Source: Tubulanus polymorphus
Lineage: Eukaryota > Nemertea > Palaeonemertea > Tubulaniformes > Tubulanidae
DNA: 64,000 nt
NCBI RefSeq assembly: GCF_964204645.1
Contig: NC_134026.1
Location: 9,187,450 to 9,251,449, forward strand
Direction: 5' to 3'
Part shown: one piece after another, positions 19,020 to 64,000 of the stretch
How the letters are laid out: each line of letters begins with the position of its first letter
Numbering within the stretch: position 1 is the stretch's first letter
Made by a program: the position numbers and the translations under genes
Notes under the pieces: model-generated
Databases searched by the model: none
What the model was told of the DNA's origin: nothing
Seen by the model: the letters and a program-made list of their open reading frames with translations, nothing else

Positions 19020-21853
19020 TCAGAGTCTATTGTACTTTTAGTTGCTTTCTATGGAGGCTTTGATTGAATATGTAAATTGAGTAAGGAATTTTTCATTACA
19101 TCATTGGTGAATTTGTACAAATGCAATGTGTACATACAATTAACATAGATGAATTGTGTAGGATTTTAAATGTTACGCTCCCAAATAGATGGCTGCCCCT
19201 GACCTTAATTTCATCGCGATACTCATTGTCATTCAGCCTTTGCTTTGATCCGGTCATAAATCGCGTTTGTATACCACCATCTTCTCTAGAAAGGTCTATG
19301 GGTAATAAAATAATGAAAAGTCTTGGCAATATTTTTTTTGATCTTGTAAAATATTGGTGAGCATTGTTCTCATTAAAGCTGTGATGTTTTATTTTATCCA
19401 TTATACTTTTTGTATCTTTAGCTGGATATATAATGTGTATATATTGTGTATAATGTATTCATAACATTAGAATTGAATATTACAAGATTGTGTTGTTAGT
19501 GAAATTGATGTTGAAATATATAGGTGATATTCAATTAGTTTTGTTTCATTCTGTGATAATTGCTTTTTTGATATTGCAAAAAATTGACATGCAGAATCAT
19601 GCCGACCATTTAAACTGCCAATTTAAACCCCCCTCTGGATCCACACGTGCTTGGATGGCATTATAACCTAGACTCATCTACTGATATATTTCGTCATCCT
19701 ACTTTCGCATATGAAGAAAAAATGCTCTGCATGAAAGACATTCACAGTTAGACTTAAATGTACAGTATCTGAAATCAAGATGGCGCTGGTCATCCATATT
19801 GAATGCTATTTCCGCCGAATTAAAAAGGATTTATCTTCGTCCCACGACTCCTTCCATAAGAAAAATTTAAAAGGATTTTACCTCACCGCAGAAAGTAGTA
19901 AAATGCACAGATTCCTGCATCTTCCAAGAGATATAAAAGAAACCACTTACACTCGCAAAAAGTAGAAAAGAAGATGATTGATTTTAGTACGGATTATAAT
20001 TGGTTTATTGGTACATACGCAGCGACACATGCTTAACATAAATTAATACATTTAACAAATCAACAACCGAAAAACAACTTGAATCAATCCTGACTTTTGA
20101 TAGAAGACTCAAACGGAATAGAAATTTACCTGTAATTGACTACGATGATGTATAAAATTTTTTTAGTTTGTATATGAAGATCGTTATAAACGATGTACTG
20201 TACGTACATTCAAACAGGGTATATATAGTCTCTCGATGTACCGGGCCCGGTTTCACTAAAGTTTAACCCAAAAACAGTTAAGTTAGAATCGTCCTCATTG
20301 AAAACATGAAGAAACCAATAGGAATTTAACAAAAAAATTGTGAAAACCGGACTCAGAAGTGAAGTCTTATTTCTCAATCTAACTGAAATAAATACAAATA
20401 CATCCTACTGCCGAATTCAAACACTTGCCAATTCATAAGTCATTGTAGTATTTGTAAATGTTGCACATGTTGATATTACTAGATATGATGATTTAATTGT
20501 TTACACTATGTTCATAAAAGCAGTCAACCTTGCTGAACTCGGATGTGCTTAAAGCATTGATTTTATGAGAAATATCAAGATTTCAGAATTTTATTTTAGT
20601 TCTCACAGTGGAAAATGGTTCAGGTCCTATTAATTCAAACACATTTGTTGCCTTGCTCATTTTAAAAAAATGATCTTGGTGCTACAATGAGTTACCTTGT
20701 GCAACTACAGGGTTTGTAGGTTTGTTCATTATTACCTACCATTCCAATTGACGGAATTGTCAAATAATAGCCATAATCAAATAGCGACAATTTGACCCGG
20801 ACCAGGACCAAAGTAGTATTTGGCCATGTCTAATTAGAGTGAGTCATAATCAAATCACTGCCTCAAAACCAGTGAATATTGACACAGAATGATTTGGTCC
20901 AACATTTTAGGTTGGGCTATTTTGGCCTGTGTCAACCAGGCACATACCCATTTGGCACTGGTGTGAACTATAGGAACCTATTCAGGTGCGTCAAAATGTG
21001 ACCTGGGTATAAAAAGTGTTTGTGCGACTAATGAACAAGGATCAGCTTAGAGATAACTCGTAGTGGCAATGCCGGCAGAATGCAGAACCAGAAGTCTTGA
21101 GTGATCTCATAGTTGGTGCTGACCAGTCAGCGTCATGTTTTCGCACTAGATTTGAGATATATCAGTTACATCAGTTGTTAATCGAACGGTTCCTAACTAG
21201 TCAAGACAGCAAAATCGATATAAATAATATACAAAACACACTTATGTCAGAAACTGATGTTACGTAGCTTTCTGCTAAACTGTATCTAACATTTGAAAAA
21301 GATATTTCATATACCATCAAGGTGGCCTGTGTTAAAGAACTGTGGGTCAACCAAGTGGAAAATTTGCGAATTTCTTTTGCTCGAAGAATCTTGGAGTGCT
21401 TGCAGCCGCGTAATGAATATTCTTGTCATGTATACATTTTATGAATGACCTGATCCAGTTTATAAGACTTCTACATAGACACAAGTACCTGGTGTGTATG
21501 ACTACCCAAAGGGTGTACGATAAGAAAAAGAAACTCACAAACAATGTAAACCTGACGATCGAATCCCTTAATAATTTACTGAAAGTCTCGCTATATTCAA
21601 AGGTATTATTCGCTTTGTGCTGGGTTATCATAATGCACAGTACTCTTCCTAACTTGTTTGAGTCGAATTATCAATTTGCGCGATCGGAAATAACCACAAA
21701 AACAATTCAATTTCTATTGTCTAATTCAAATAACCAGGTATCATAAGACTCAATCAAAGTCACTGGTCTCAATAGATTCAAGTTAGGAGCAGTAAACTGT
21801 ACTGTATTATCGAGAAGTAGTCTCATTAGAAGTCCATTCTAAGAGTCCATGAT
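19020..21853. other. Convergent intergenic region
   Basis: This separates the + strand gene(s) from the MIB1 stop codon and should hold the MIB1 3' UTR. On the + strand AATAAA lies at 19304-19309. On the - strand, AATAAA reads at 20590-20595 and 20004-20009 and would give MIB1 3' UTRs of about 1.25 or 1.85 kb. A foldback hairpin spans 20243-20354. A 61-codon frame at 19780-19965 and frames at 21347-21746 show no recognisable features. Confidence 0.5.
20243..20354. repeat. Foldback hairpin element
   Basis: The left end GGGCCCGGTTTCACTAAAGT TTAAC is inverted at the right as TTTAAC and then TTGTGAAAACCGGACTC, with an internal AT-rich loop. It has the same overall plan as the 53837-53923 element. 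Confidence 0.65.
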
Positions 21854-63698
<41,845 letters not shown>

Positions 63699-64000
63699 CT
63701 GAAACAAAACAACCCGTAAGACCTTGTCAAAATAGGGCACGCCAACTGGGTTATAGATCTCGTAATTTTGTCTGCATGATACTGCTGAAAATGAACTCGC
63801 AAACTAAGGAAATGGAGGTCTTGCAGCCATGTGCTTTTTGGAGTTATCTACTCCTTATTGGTTAACAAACATAATAAGCGAGTTACATTACAGACCCTTG
63901 AAGTTTGTAAATCCCCTGATATTTTTTGTAGTTATGTATGGCAAGTCTCCAGCACTGGTTGGCAAAAGGCTTTGCACAAGGCCTCTAAGGTAGCCCTGTT
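63699..64000. other. MIB1 intron at the right edge
   Basis: Intronic sequence upstream of the REP exon. No MIB1 exon or other feature is visible before the window ends. Confidence 0.6.

Noticed and set aside
19780-19965. 61-codon ORF with a good AAGATGGCG start context
   Set aside because: The same AAGATGGC word occurs in repeats (25567, 60555); residues show no recognisable motif or splice structure.

Overview
This is eukaryotic, animal nuclear DNA: AT-rich, with multi-exon genes bounded by consensus GT-AG introns and dense interspersed repeats. Two genes are recognised firmly. On the + strand lies an MDC1-type DNA-damage mediator with an N-terminal FHA domain, a giant repetitive exon and tandem BRCT domains. 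On the - strand lies the C-terminal two thirds of mind bomb 1 (MIB1), the Notch-pathway E3 ubiquitin ligase. The mixture of vertebrate-like protein sequence, tRNA-derived SINEs, short inverted-repeat DNA elements and Helitron-like repeats suggests a marine invertebrate, perhaps a lophotrochozoan such as a mollusc. I cannot fix the species.

Layout. 1-2.3 kb holds a foldback-type mobile element (184-916) and diverged repeats. At 2377-2464 (-) is a probable first coding exon of an FKBP12-like protein whose remainder would lie off the left edge. The MDC1-like gene runs 4615-17257 (+) in 14 coding exons, about 1797 aa. From 17.3 to 21.85 kb is a convergent intergenic region with one unassigned exon-like ORF (18791-19019), a hairpin element and poly(A) signals for both strands. 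MIB1 runs 63698 to 21854 (-) in 14 visible exons: the end of the second REP/MIB repeat, the ankyrin repeats and three RING fingers. Its 5' exons (MIB/HERC2 and ZZ domains) lie beyond the right edge. One MIB1 intron (30074-60920, 30.8 kb) fills almost half of the window and holds no gene I can recognise.

The most striking protein feature is in the MDC1-like giant exon. It carries an array of 9-residue units centred on Pro-Thr-Gln, with 32 intact TQ sites by my count, arranged partly in a 27-residue (81 bp) higher-order repeat. This is followed by a second repeated region of basic Arg-Gly-Arg motifs. TQ is the ATM-type phosphorylation site, but the residue at Thr+3 is Val or Met, not the Phe of the vertebrate RNF8-binding TQXF motif.

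The most striking DNA features are three repeat systems. First, a MITE family has termini made of tandem GGTAAAAATCCCCC sub-repeats, clustered at 26-45 kb, including one copy nested in another copy with a 7-bp target duplication. Second, a MITE family is built on the same plan with a GGAAAAAATGGCCAAG-like sub-repeat. Third, a Helitron-like interspersed repeat has a roughly 150-bp internal unit carrying CACCAGGGGGCG, the core of the vertebrate CTCF consensus.

MDC1 and MIB1 share no pathway beyond both depending on ubiquitin signalling, and their adjacency may be chance. All exon boundaries were assigned by eye from splice sites, reading phase and remembered family sequence; no alignment or transcript data were available.
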